Shown here in pieces: positions 36,616 through 45,684 of a stretch of 64,000 bases of DNA. A program made the translations under genes and the position numbers. The stretch's first letter is position 1, and every line of letters begins with the position of its first letter. Source of the stretch: Streptomyces cavernae (lineage in GTDB: Bacteria; Actinomycetota; Actinomycetes; Streptomycetales; Streptomycetaceae). The notes beneath the pieces were generated by a model. The model worked only from the letters and a program-made list of their open reading frames with translations, was not told the DNA's origin and did not search any database. The stretch is from contig NZ_ML137709.1 in assembly GCF_004023625.1 (NCBI RefSeq), positions 242,991-306,990 on the forward strand, read 5' to 3'.

Positions 36616-38598
36616 CTACGCGTCCGCCGTCTCCGTCTTGCGTGCCACCTCGTCGATCGCGGCCAGGGAGCGGCGTACCTGGTTGCGGTCCGTCGTGTAC
36701 CAGAAGTCCGGCAAGGACGCCTTCAGATAGCTGCCGTAGCGTGCGGTGGCCAGCCGTGGGTCCAGAACGGCGACCACGCCGCGGTCGCCCGAGGCTCGGA
36801 CGAGCCGGCCCGCTCCCTGGGCCATCAACAGAGCCGCGTGGGTGGCGGCGACCGCCATGAAGCCGTTGCCCCCGGCTTCCTCTACCGCCTTCTGGCGAGC
36901 GCTCATCAACGGATCGTCCGGGCGGGGGAATGGGATCTTGTCCATGACCACCAGTTGGCAGCTGGGACCGGGTACGTCGACGCCCTGCCAGAGGGACAGC
37001 GTTCCGAACAGGCACGTCTTGGGTTCCGCCGCGAAGTTCTTGATCAGTTCACCGAGGGTCTCCTCGCCCTGGAGCAGGATCGGGAACTCCGGGATGTTCG
37101 ACCGGAGCTCCTCCGCCGCGAGCTGAGCCGCCCGCATGGACGAGAACAGGCCCAGCGTGCGCCCGCCCGCCGCCTGGATCAGCTCGGTGAGCTCATCGAG
37201 CATGTCCGTACGGTCACCGTCCCGCGCCGGCCGCGACAGGTGCTTGGCGACGTACAGGATGCCCTGCTTCGGGTAGTCGAACGGCGAGCCGACGTCGACG
37301 CCCTTCCAGACCGGCAGATCCTCACTCTCCGTGCCTTCGGGGCCGAGCCCCAGCGAAGCGCCCACCCCGTTGAAGTCCCCGCCCAGCTTGAGGGTCGCCG
37401 AGGTCAGGATGACCGAGCGGTCAGCGAAGAGCTTCTCCCTCAGCAGTCCCGACACGGACATGGGAGCGACACGGAGTGACGCTCCGAAGCGGTCATGGCG
37501 TTCGTACCAGACGACGTCCCACTCGGAGCCGTTGGTGATCCTCTCCGCCACGTCGTGCACGTTCTGCACGGACGCCAGCGCCTGTTTGCGTACGGCGTCC
37601 TCGTCCTGGACGGACTTGTCCCTGGTGGTGCCGAGCGCGGAGATGACCGTCCGGGCGGCGTCACGCAGCGCCATCAGCGCGTAGCCGAGGTCCTCCGGGA
37701 TCTCCTCGAGGCGGCCGGGCAGAGCCAGTTCCATGACCCGCTCGAAGCCCTCGGCGGCGGTCTGGAGCTGGTCGGCGGCTTTCTCGTTCACCAGTTTCGC
37801 GGCGCGCCGCACCGCACGGTTGACCTGGCCCGGAGTGAGCTCGCCGGTCGCCACGCCGGTGACCCGGGAGACCAGCTCATGGGCCTCGTCCACGATCAGT
37901 ACCTCATGCTGCGGGAGGACCGGCGCGCCCTCGATGGCGTCGATCGCGAGCAGCGCGTGGTTGGTGACGACGACCTCGGAGAGCTTGGCACGATCGCGGG
38001 CCATCTCGGCGAAGCACTCCGCTCCGTAAGCGCACTTCGAGGCTCCGAGACACTCCCGGGACGACACGGAGACCTGGGCCCAGGCCCGGTCGGAGACGCC
38101 GGGCGTGAGGTCGTCGCGATCGCCTGTCTCCGTCTCGTCGGACCAGTCGCGCAGCCGGATCAGGTCCTGACCGAGCTTGCTGGTGGGGGCTGCGGCCTCG
38201 AACTGGTCGAACAGGCCCTCCTCCTCGTCCTGCGGCACTCCCTCGTGCAGCCGGTGGAGACACAGGTAGTTGGAGCGGCCCTTGAGCATCGCGAACTCGG
38301 GGCGGCGGCGCAGCAACGGGTGCAGTGCCTCCACCGTGCGCGGCAGGTCACGCTCAACGAGCTGACGCTGCAGCGCGAGGGTGGCGGTCGCGACGACCAC
38401 TCGCTCTCCGTGCGCGAGCGCGGGCACGAGGTAACCCAGCGACTTTCCTGTGCCGGTACCGGCCTGAACCAGCAGATGGGAGCTGTCGTCGATCGCCGTT
38501 GCGACGGCTTCGGCCATGGTCACCTGGCCGGGGCGCTCCGTACCGCCGACGGCAGTGACGGCAGCATGCAGGAGTTCGGGGAGTGAGGGCTTCGTCAT
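36616..38598 (-). CDS. ATP-dependent DNA helicase, DinG/XPD family
   Basis: A 660-residue superfamily 2 helicase. Walker A is LVQAGTGTGKSLGYLVPALA (residues about 36-55) and the DEAH box is EVLIVDEAHELVSRV. A cysteine cluster between them (CLGASKCAYGAECFAE) is of the iron-sulphur type seen in XPD/DinG. Motif VI is QGAGRLVRASGDRGVVAVLD. DinG proteins resolve R-loops and unusual DNA structures. It lies convergent to lexA, but no SOS box was found before its start codon, so SOS control is not shown. Streptomyces carries several such helicases, so no symbol is assigned. Confidence 0.9.
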   Translation of the reverse strand: MTKPSLPELLHAAVTAVGGTERPGQVTMAEAVATAIDDSSHLLVQAGTGTGKSLGYLVPALAHGERVVVATATLALQRQLVERDLPRTVEALHPLLRRRPEFAMLKGRSNYLCLHRLHEGVPQDEEEGLFDQFEAAAPTSKLGQDLIRLRDWSDETETGDRDDLTPGVSDRAWAQVSVSSRECLGASKCAYGAECFAEMARDRAKLSEVVVTNHALLAIDAIEGAPVLPQHEVLIVDEAHELVSRVTGVATGELTPGQVNRAVRRAAKLVNEKAADQLQTAAEGFERVMELALPGRLEEIPEDLGYALMALRDAARTVISALGTTRDKSVQDEDAVRKQALASVQNVHDVAERITNGSEWDVVWYERHDRFGASLRVAPMSVSGLLREKLFADRSVILTSATLKLGGDFNGVGASLGLGPEGTESEDLPVWKGVDVGSPFDYPKQGILYVAKHLSRPARDGDRTDMLDELTELIQAAGGRTLGLFSSMRAAQLAAEELRSNIPEFPILLQGEETLGELIKNFAAEPKTCLFGTLSLWQGVDVPGPSCQLVVMDKIPFPRPDDPLMSARQKAVEEAGGNGFMAVAATHAALLMAQGAGRLVRASGDRGVVAVLDPRLATARYGSYLKASLPDFWYTTDRNQVRRSLAAIDEVARKTETADA

Positions 38599-38959
38599 AG
38601 CGCTGCCACCCTACGGCGCCCCGCTGACAAACGGGCGGCCAAGTCCGGAGCGGAGGGTGTGATCAGGACGCCTGCGGTATGGGGGATCTGGATCACGACG
38701 GGCTGGACTCCTTGCGTCGAAAGCCTCGCCCGGGCCCGGGGGGACTCGGGCGGGCGCGGGGGGCATGGGGCCGGGGGCGGGCATGGGGCGGACTCTGTGC
38801 AGGCATGGGGGCGCGGCGTCGGGTCGGCCGGTGCGGCCAACCGACCTGTGCCGCCAACCGGTCCGTGCGGCCGACCGCTGGATCGGCGTCGGCCGTTGAA
38901 ATCGGCTCGGATCCGGGTGGAACCGAATCGGCACGGGCGGTGTACAGAGAGTGACGGGC
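38599..38959. other. Gap between the siderophore acyltransferase and the helicase
   Basis: 361 bp holding the promoter of the leftward helicase gene and the end of the siderophore operon. The middle is strongly G-rich on the plus strand (38730-38830), with GGGGGCATGGGGCCGGGGGC-like runs that could form G-quadruplexes. No gene or clear terminator. Confidence 0.5.
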
Positions 38960-39853
38960 CTACAGCAGATCGCGCAGAGCCCGGTCGCGGACCATCAGGG
39001 CGGCCCGCTTACCGGGCAGGTCGACCTCTGCGGAGAAGCGGAAGCCCGCTGTCAGAAAGGCGGAGATGGAAGGGGTGTTGCGAAGGTCGGGTTCTGCGAT
39101 GACTCGTGCGCAGGAGGGACGCCGGTCGAGTGCGAGATCGGCGACCGCTCTCAGCAGGGTGCTGCCCAGCCCTCGGCCGCGGTCGGCGACACCGCCGATG
39201 AGGAGGTGGATTCCGGTGTCGTGCGGACGGACGGGGTAGTGGCGGGCCAGTGGATCGAGGTCGGCTCGGTAGATCTCCCAGAAGCTCATGGGTTTGCCGT
39301 CCAACATGCCCATGCACGGCAGGCTGCGCCCGTCCCCTCCCAGTTGCGCCCGCAGATGCGCCTCGGTCACGGCCGCGTCACCGGCCAGTGACCAGAAGGC
39401 GGCGACGGCGGGGTCGTTCATCCATCGGCTGACGAGCGGGAGATCGAGCGGGAGGCTCACGGGACGGAGGTGAAAGGTGCCCACAGGGGTACTGATGGGC
39501 CCCCAGTCGGCGGGGTGGTCGAGCAGGGCGCCGATGGATGCTGGGCGGTCGGCGACGGGCAGGTACGGCTCACCGAGCGGCCGGTCCGGGTTACGGGGCG
39601 GCGTACGGGCGTGGTCGGCAGCCGGGTGCGGGCGGACGGCGGGCGGGGGCGCGCCTTCGTCTGCGGGAGTCGGACGGTGTGCTGCCGGACCCGCCTCGTC
39701 GGTGTCCGGGAGGGCGATGCACTCGGCGGGCAGACGGAGTTCCAGCGTGTCCTCATTGTCCGGGCACGAGTCCGCGACGCAGGGGCCCGGGCCGGGACCG
39801 GGGGCGGCGACGGACACGGTGCCGGCGTCGGTGCTCGCATCGTTGGGAGGCAC
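38960..39853 (-). CDS. Siderophore acyltransferase (GNAT, AlcB/IucB-like)
   Basis: A 297-residue protein. A disordered, Pro-rich head (about 1-110) precedes the catalytic GNAT domain: TFHLRPVSLPLDLPLVSRWM, NDPAVAAFWSLAG, SFWEIYRADLDPLARHYPV, the acyl-CoA loop GGVADRGRGLGSTLLRAVAD, and NTPSISAFLTAGFRFSAEVD. This is the hydroxamate/siderophore acetyltransferase type, which acylates an N-hydroxylated or primary amine of the siderophore chain. GTG start with GAGAGGAG upstream, 39 bp after the synthetase stop; likely the last gene of the three-gene operon. No monooxygenase to make a hydroxylamine is adjacent. Confidence 0.85.
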   Translation of the reverse strand: MPPNDASTDAGTVSVAAPGPGPGPCVADSCPDNEDTLELRLPAECIALPDTDEAGPAAHRPTPADEGAPPPAVRPHPAADHARTPPRNPDRPLGEPYLPVADRPASIGALLDHPADWGPISTPVGTFHLRPVSLPLDLPLVSRWMNDPAVAAFWSLAGDAAVTEAHLRAQLGGDGRSLPCMGMLDGKPMSFWEIYRADLDPLARHYPVRPHDTGIHLLIGGVADRGRGLGSTLLRAVADLALDRRPSCARVIAEPDLRNTPSISAFLTAGFRFSAEVDLPGKRAALMVRDRALRDLL

Positions 39854-39892
39854 GGCGACGCTCCTCTCAGGAGACGGGGTGGGGCAAGTTCC

Positions 39893-42109
39893 TCAGGAGT
39901 GGAGGGGATTGGCGATGGTGACGTAGACAGACTGGGTGTCGACCGGGCCGACGAGTTCGTCCAGCCCGTGCAGCCGGGTCAGGAGGTTGGCCTTGCAGCG
40001 CAGCACGGGTGAGTCGAGGAGTAGCGATGGCAAGGTCGTACGCGGGGCCTTGGGTCCGGTCGCGGTGTCGGCGAGGAAGCGCCGGAAGGCGGCCAGCAAC
40101 AACCCTTCGTCGGCGAGGCGTTGAGAGCCGAAGGCCCCGATGAGTCCAAGGACGTTGTTGATGGCGAGGTAGTAGGCGAAGCGTTCGTCGGTGACCTCGT
40201 CGGAGACGAACGTGTCGCTGTGCTCACCGATGCCGGGCAGCCGCTTGTCGAGGTCGGCGCGGCGGGACTCGCGGAAGTAGTAGCCCTGGTTGTCGCGGTA
40301 GCGGCCGCCCGCGGGCCAACCCTCGGCGTCCAGTAGGACGAGCGTGTTCTGCTGGTGGGCCTCCAGCGCAATGCCGGTCGCGCCGTCCAGCCAGAGGGCA
40401 GGGCGTACGACGTGCTCCAGGTAGCGCAGGAACCACTCGGCGGAGACGGCACCGCGCGAGCGGCCGGTGCGCTCGGCGAGCCGGCCGACGGTCGCGGCGA
40501 GCCGGGAACGCATGGCGGGGACTTGGGGGCCGGAGGGTTGGGTTGACCTCGGTGCGCACTCGGGGCCGTACCCAGTGGCGGGCCGGTCGGGCACGGGGCG
40601 GGGGGAGACGAATCCGGCGACGCAGGAGACGTCGACGTCGGGGTGGAACGGGTTGTGGCGGATCACCACGTCAAGGCCGGGCACGGGGTTGCCGTCCTCG
40701 TCGTCGACGGCGAGCCAGGCAGGATCGCGGACGATGTCGAAGTCGGGGTGGGCGGCCTTCCAATCCGCACCCAGACCAGTGCGGAGCAGGCGGTGGACCT
40801 CGACACCGCGATGGAGTTCCTTACGGAGGTTCTCCCTGAGGGAGTTGGTGATGCGCAGTGCCAGCGACAGTTTGAGCATCGCGGGAGCGCCGGAGCGGTA
40901 GAGGGTGCGTACGGAGGAGGTGGGGTACCAGGCGGGGCCACGGATGCCGAGGTCACGGAGGAGACCACGGTCGAGCAGGGCGGCGACGGCGGGGCGGTGC
41001 CTGAGTTCGCGGAACTGCCAAGGGTGCAGCGGCAGGGCGGCGTGGCCGTCCGGGAGGTCCAGGCCGTCGCCGGCGAGACGAGAGGTGAGCCGCGCCGCCG
41101 GGACGGGACGGCCGCGCTCGGTCCACGCCGAGTCGGTGGCCAGCGCGGTGGGGGCGACAGCCAGCCAGTGCAACGGGAAGGAGGCCCGCAACTCCGGTGA
41201 GTAAAGGGGTGCCTCGGTTTCGGAGAGGCTCTCACGGCTCTTCGGGGTGGGGTGCAGTGGATGGCCGAGGAGGAGGGATTGTTCGGCGGAGAGGAAGAGG
41301 TCGGGTTCGTCGCCGGGGTGCCTGCGGCGGTCGCTGATGAACAAGGTGACGCGCCGCACGGAGTCGGCGACGCGTCCCACCAGGTCGGCGGAGTCGTACG
41401 GTGAGCGCAGCGGTTCGGCCCCGTGCGGCGCGGTGGTGCCGTCCGGGAGCGGCTCGATCCGGTGTGCTCCCTCCGGGAGCGGCTCGGCCCGGTGTGCTCC
41501 CTCCGGGAGCGGCTCGTTCGGGCGTGTTTCGTTCGGGCTCCGCTGCGGCCCTTGCTCTGGGGCTTCTACCGCGTTCGGCTCTGTGGGTGTCTCTCGTGCC
41601 AGTAGTGCCGCGAGCGTGACCGCGTCCAGGGTCGGGGCCGGTGCGGGGGCGGTGGCCAAGCGGGGGAGGCCGAAGCGATGCCATCCCGTGGGGGACCAGT
41701 AGTGCACCGGGACGAGGAGGTCGGTGCCGCTGTTCGGGAGCGGGATGCGGAGGGTGCCGTTGCCCGGTGAGGCCAGGCCGGTTTCCCGTACCCAGCAGCG
41801 CAGCAGGTTCTCGATGGCTGCGGCATCGGAGGCGATCCGGGGATCCGGGTGGTCCAGCAGGTGGGTGGTGGTGGCGCATTGCTGGTCGGCGGGTCTCGCC
41901 GCTGCGGTGACAGCGTGCGCCTGCAGGGCGCCGGTGCCGTCCGTCTGCCGGCTTCCGGCCGCGTCCGTCTGCCGGGAACCGAGGACGTCTTTGTGCCCGG
42001 CACTGGCGCCGGCTGCCTGGTTAGGGATCGATGCCGCCTCGGGTGCGGGTGGGGAGTCGGTGCGCTCGGGAAGGTCTGGGCGGCCATCGGGTGCCGGGGT
42101 GGGGTTCAC
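39893..42109 (-). CDS. IucA/IucC-family NIS siderophore synthetase
   Basis: ATP-dependent synthetase, 738 residues, joining carboxylates such as citrate to amines without an NRPS. Domain signatures: LLLGHPLHPTPKSRESLSE, ALPLHPWQFRELRHRPAVAA, SVRTLYRS, LKLSLALRITNSLRENLRKE, and ALEAHQQNTLVLLDAEGWP. An FhuF-like C-terminal part follows. The GTG at 42109 has AAGGAC upstream; an in-frame ATG at 42277 would add 56 residues but runs through AT-richer, non-coding-looking DNA. A 30-bp minisatellite (41431-41520) inserts PLPEGAHRxE-type repeats near residue 200. Which NIS subtype (A, B or C) it is, and so its substrate, is not decidable by eye. Confidence 0.9.
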   Translation of the reverse strand: MNPTPAPDGRPDLPERTDSPPAPEAASIPNQAAGASAGHKDVLGSRQTDAAGSRQTDGTGALQAHAVTAAARPADQQCATTTHLLDHPDPRIASDAAAIENLLRCWVRETGLASPGNGTLRIPLPNSGTDLLVPVHYWSPTGWHRFGLPRLATAPAPAPTLDAVTLAALLARETPTEPNAVEAPEQGPQRSPNETRPNEPLPEGAHRAEPLPEGAHRIEPLPDGTTAPHGAEPLRSPYDSADLVGRVADSVRRVTLFISDRRRHPGDEPDLFLSAEQSLLLGHPLHPTPKSRESLSETEAPLYSPELRASFPLHWLAVAPTALATDSAWTERGRPVPAARLTSRLAGDGLDLPDGHAALPLHPWQFRELRHRPAVAALLDRGLLRDLGIRGPAWYPTSSVRTLYRSGAPAMLKLSLALRITNSLRENLRKELHRGVEVHRLLRTGLGADWKAAHPDFDIVRDPAWLAVDDEDGNPVPGLDVVIRHNPFHPDVDVSCVAGFVSPRPVPDRPATGYGPECAPRSTQPSGPQVPAMRSRLAATVGRLAERTGRSRGAVSAEWFLRYLEHVVRPALWLDGATGIALEAHQQNTLVLLDAEGWPAGGRYRDNQGYYFRESRRADLDKRLPGIGEHSDTFVSDEVTDERFAYYLAINNVLGLIGAFGSQRLADEGLLLAAFRRFLADTATGPKAPRTTLPSLLLDSPVLRCKANLLTRLHGLDELVGPVDTQSVYVTIANPLHS
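41431..41520. repeat. 30-bp in-frame minisatellite in the NIS synthetase gene
   Basis: Three units of 30 bp (41431, 41461, 41491), each with CTCCGGGAGCGGCTCG or a near variant (GTCCGGGAGCGGCTCG in the first). They encode repeats like EPLPEGAHR. Confidence 0.85.
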
Positions 42110-42302
42110 GGTGGTCCTTGCCGGGAGGCGTGCCTGTTTGTGCACGGCTGCGGAGTGGTTCGGTTGGGTGGTGAAGTGATGGGGGGTGGAGGGATTGGGG
42201 GGTGAAGGGATGGCGGGGACGTGCCCAGGGGCCCGAAGCCACCGGGGGAAGTCGCGATGTGGCTGGCCGCGGTGCACCGGTGTGCGGGCGTCGACGCGAG
42301 TG

Positions 42303-43823
42303 CTATCCCGCGTCGTGTGCGCGTACCGCTGCGGTCAGTGCGTCCGCGAGGCGGTCGAGTACGGCGGTCGCCTGTTCGTCGGTGATGGTCAGCGGTGGCA
42401 GCAGACGTACGACACCGGCGTGCCTGCCGCCCAGTTCGACGATCAGGCCCCTGACGAGGCACTCGCGTTGCACGGCCGCGGCCAACGTGGGATTCGCGGG
42501 CCGCGGTTGACTCACGGTGGAGGTCTCCGCGGTCTGTGCCGTCTCCGCCGTCTCCGCGGTCTCCGCGGACCAGTCGTCCGGTCCTCCCGTGCACCACGGC
42601 CGGTTCGGGGTTTCGACGATCCCCTCGGGTTCGACCAACTCGAGTCCGATCATCAAGCCTCTCCCCCGCACGTCCCCGATGGCCGGGAACTCCGCCGCGA
42701 GACCGCGCAGTTGGGCCAGCATGCGGGAGCCCAGCACGGCCGCCCGCTCGGCCAACCCGTTCTCGCGGACGTATGCGAGGGTGGCCGCGCCGGCGGCCAT
42801 GGCGAGTTGGTTGCCGCGGAAGGTGCCCGTGCGTGCGCCCGGTTGCCAGGTGTCGAGGTCCTCGCGGTAGACGACGACCGCGAGCGGGAGGCTGCCGCCG
42901 ATCGCCTTGGAGAGGACCATCACGTCAGGGGTGATGCCGCTGTGCTCGACGGCCCAGAAAGTGCCGGTGCGGCCGACGCCCGTCTGCACCTCGTCGACGA
43001 TCAGCGGGATGTCACGGGACGCGGTGATCTCACGCATCCGCCGCATCCAGCGATCGGGCGCCGGGAGCACTCCGCCTTCGCCCTGCACCGGTTCCAGGAT
43101 CATCCCGGCGGGCCGCGTAGCCCCCGAGGCGGGATCGTCGAGCACGGACTCCGTCCAGTGCGCGGCGAGTTCGGCGCCGCGGTCCCCGCCGATCCCGAAC
43201 GGGCAGCGGTAGTCCTGCGGATAGGGCAGCCGCGTCAGGCACCCATCGCGTGCTCCCTCGGAGGCTTGGAACGCCCCCGCAGACATCCCGTGGCTCGCCC
43301 CGGTGAACGCCAGCAGACCGCTCCGCCCGGTGGCGGCGCGCACCAGTTTCAGCGCGGCCCGGACCGCGTCCGTGCCGGCGGGGCCGCAGAACTGCACGCG
43401 GGCACGCCGGGCGAGACCGGACGGGAGGGTGCGGAACAGCTCCGTGGTGAAGGCGTCCTTGACCGGCGTCGCCAGGTCCAGCGCATGCAGTGGCGCTCCC
43501 GAGTCGAGCACCTTGCGGATGGCTTCGAGCACCACGGGGTGGTTGTGGCCGAGCGCCAGGGTCCCCGCGCCCGAAAGGCAGTCGAGGTAGCGGCGTCCGT
43601 CGGCGCCCTCGATGGTCAGTCCGCGGGCCCGCACGGGCACGATCGGCAGAGCACGCGCATAGGTGCGCGCCTTGGACTCACGCGCCGACTGACGGCGCAG
43701 GATTCCCTCCTGCGCGCCCCGTTCCCCGGCGCCGCGTCCCGCTCCGGGCGCCGACTCCGTCACGGCCACGCCGTCGGTCACAGCCACGTCGTCAGTCACG
43801 GCCACGCCGTCGGTCACAGCCAC
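42303..43823 (-). CDS. Diaminobutyrate-2-oxoglutarate aminotransferase
   Basis: Class III PLP aminotransferase, 506 residues, predicted to make L-2,4-diaminobutyrate from aspartate semialdehyde. Seen: GAGTLALGHNHPVVLEAIRK, VQFCGPAGTDAVRAALKLVR, the substrate-binding ASHGMSAGA, VDEVQTGVGRTGTFWAVEHS, the PLP Lys in VLSKAIGGSLPLAVVVY, and GTFRGNQLAMAAG, typical of diaminobutyrate aminotransferases. The GTG at 43823 has GGGAGG 9 nt upstream. Two minisatellites are in frame: VAVTDG repeats right after the start and AET repeats near residue 440. First gene of the siderophore operon. No iron-box was found upstream. Confidence 0.88.
   Translation of the reverse strand: MAVTDGVAVTDDVAVTDGVAVTESAPGAGRGAGERGAQEGILRRQSARESKARTYARALPIVPVRARGLTIEGADGRRYLDCLSGAGTLALGHNHPVVLEAIRKVLDSGAPLHALDLATPVKDAFTTELFRTLPSGLARRARVQFCGPAGTDAVRAALKLVRAATGRSGLLAFTGASHGMSAGAFQASEGARDGCLTRLPYPQDYRCPFGIGGDRGAELAAHWTESVLDDPASGATRPAGMILEPVQGEGGVLPAPDRWMRRMREITASRDIPLIVDEVQTGVGRTGTFWAVEHSGITPDVMVLSKAIGGSLPLAVVVYREDLDTWQPGARTGTFRGNQLAMAAGAATLAYVRENGLAERAAVLGSRMLAQLRGLAAEFPAIGDVRGRGLMIGLELVEPEGIVETPNRPWCTGGPDDWSAETAETAETAQTAETSTVSQPRPANPTLAAAVQRECLVRGLIVELGGRHAGVVRLLPPLTITDEQATAVLDRLADALTAAVRAHDAG
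42522..42566. repeat. 9-bp in-frame minisatellite in the aminotransferase gene
   Basis: Five units of GGTCTCCGC or close variants, encoding Ala-Glu-Thr triplets in a surface insertion of the small domain. Confidence 0.85.
43759..43823. repeat. 36-bp repeat at the aminotransferase start
   Basis: One full unit (43759-43794) and the first 29 bp of a second (43795-43823), itself built of 18-bp halves. It encodes four VAVTD[G/D/E]-like hexapeptides and offers eight in-frame GTG codons, so the exact start is soft. Confidence 0.88.
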
Positions 43824-44210
43824 CTTGTCGGTCCTCCCGCTGCCCAGAGGCCAGTTGTGCGCAAGCCATCGGCCTGGGGACCAGTTGTCCGAAGGTGTCC
43901 AGGGACCGGTTGCCCAGGCGCCGGTTGTCCGTCGCACCGCACGTCAGGACGAGGAGTCCACGCATCCGAGTACGACAAGACGGGGGCACTGCGCTCAGTT
44001 GGCAGGTCCCCCGTACGTACCAACGACGCCAGCCGCGTGGGGCCACGGGCGAAATCAAGATAATTGCCGTCGGTGACGATCAAGATCTTTCCCGTGACGG
44101 AACCGTTGCCGTTCCGTCGGAAGTCCCCCACAGCAACGGCATAGTCTGTGGTGCCGTTCAGCCCTTCGGCTGAACGGCGTTCGCCGAAGCAACTCAGGGG
44201 GAGTCTCACC

Positions 44211-45446
44211 ATGCGATCGATACATCCGCGCAGCACCGACCGCCGCGGGAGGGGCGCGCGCCGCGGTACCTCCCCCCTGCTGGCCGCGGTCGGCCTCGTC
44301 ACCGCAGTCGCACTCACCGCGACCGCCTGCGGCAAGGCCGACAGCGACACGAACGCGACCGCCGACTCCTCCGCCTCCTCCTCGTCCCAAAACGGCGGTG
44401 ACGACAAGATCCAGATCCCGGACGACATCAAGGACAGGCTCAAAGAGCACGGGATCGACGTCGACAAGTGGAAGAACGGCGCCTGGAAGAACTGGGACAG
44501 GGACGACTGGCTGCGCGAGGCCGGCGATTTCATCAACCCGATCATCGAAGGCCTGTGGGACCCGGACCGGATGCGTGACGCCGAGGAACCGGACAAGCCC
44601 GTCGACGACAGCGACCTCTCCGGTGACCAGGGAGTCACCGACCCGACGCCGGCGCCCGTGAAGGCCCAGGCTGTGCAGCCCACGTACCACGACAGCGTCC
44701 CCGAGGCCGGCAAGGTGTTCTTCGACTCCCCCGAGGGCACGATGGTCTGCTCGGCGACGGTGGTCGAGGACCCGGCGAACCCCGGAAAGTCCAACATCGT
44801 GTGGACGGCGGGCCATTGTGTGCACGCCGGCAAGAAGGGCGGCTGGTACCGCAACATCGCCTTCGTGCCCTCGTACAACGACGAGGCCATGTCGGCGGCC
44901 GAGTTGGAGACCGCCACCCGTGAGGAGGTCGCTCCGTACGGTGTCTGGTGGGCCGACTGGGCGCAGACCTCGGACCAGTGGATCGAGCAGGGCGGTGCGA
45001 CGGGCGGTGACGGCGCCCCCTACGACTTCGCGGTGCTGCACGTGAAGCCCGAGGAGGGCAGCGGCGGAAAGTCCCTCGAGGAGACCGTCGGGGCAGCGCT
45101 CCCGGTGGACTTCAACGCGCCTGCCGTACCGGAGATGGACAGCCTCACGGCGACCGGCTACCCGGCCGCGGCCCCGTTCGACGGGGAGACGCTCTTCCAG
45201 TGCACGGGCAAGCCTGGCCGCCTTTCGATCGCGAAGGCCGACCCGACGATGTACCGCATCGGCTGCACGATGACCGGTGGTTCGTCCGGTGGCGGCTGGG
45301 TGGCCAAGGGATCGGACGGCAAGCCCGCGCTCGTCTCCAACACGTCGATCGGCCCGGCCAGTTCGGGCTGGCTCGCGGGTCCGCGCCTCGGCACGGAGGC
45401 CAAGGGCGTGTACGACGCGGTGAGCAAGAAGTTCGCCGGGCAGTGA
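44211..45446 (+). CDS. Trypsin-like serine protease, exported lipoprotein
   Basis: A 411-residue secreted protein. Signal peptide with lipobox ALTATAC (Cys at about residue 40), then a Ser/Asp-rich linker and an acidic region (IPDDIKDRLKEHGIDVDKWK). The protease domain (about 160-411) has His in IVWTAGHCVHAG, Asp in GAPYDFAVLHVK and Ser in TMTGGSSGGGW, the complete triad of a trypsin-like peptidase. The start ATG has GGGGGAG 9 nt upstream. It was probably duplicated to give the damaged copy immediately downstream. Divergent from the siderophore operon, but nothing links them functionally. Substrate unknown. Confidence 0.88.
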   Translation: MRSIHPRSTDRRGRGARRGTSPLLAAVGLVTAVALTATACGKADSDTNATADSSASSSSQNGGDDKIQIPDDIKDRLKEHGIDVDKWKNGAWKNWDRDDWLREAGDFINPIIEGLWDPDRMRDAEEPDKPVDDSDLSGDQGVTDPTPAPVKAQAVQPTYHDSVPEAGKVFFDSPEGTMVCSATVVEDPANPGKSNIVWTAGHCVHAGKKGGWYRNIAFVPSYNDEAMSAAELETATREEVAPYGVWWADWAQTSDQWIEQGGATGGDGAPYDFAVLHVKPEEGSGGKSLEETVGAALPVDFNAPAVPEMDSLTATGYPAAAPFDGETLFQCTGKPGRLSIAKADPTMYRIGCTMTGGSSGGGWVAKGSDGKPALVSNTSIGPASSGWLAGPRLGTEAKGVYDAVSKKFAGQ

Positions 45447-45684
45447 CCGGTCCAGGGACCGGACGGCGACGAAGACTCTGCTGAACGAGAAGTACGGGGA
45501 AGTACGAGGAAGAGGTAACGGCGTCTGGACGGACGGTGGTCGGCGGAGAGGCTGAACCCTCACCCTGCGGCCGCCGTTCGTCCTCAAGTGTCCGGGCACA
45601 GTGGGGTCTCGCGGCTCCGCGTGGAGCCTGCTCCCGGCTTGATCAGCACCTGGGATTCAATGTTCCAACGGGGGTAACACCACT

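Noticed and set aside
42110..42277. N-terminal extension of the NIS synthetase from the ATG at 42277
   Set aside because: AT-richer, non-coding-looking DNA; a GTG with AAGGAC upstream at 42109 is better.
43824..44210. Iron-regulated (DmdR/IdeR) box before the siderophore operon
   Set aside because: No TTAGG-type inverted repeat found; AT-richer stretch around 44050-44100 lacks the pattern.
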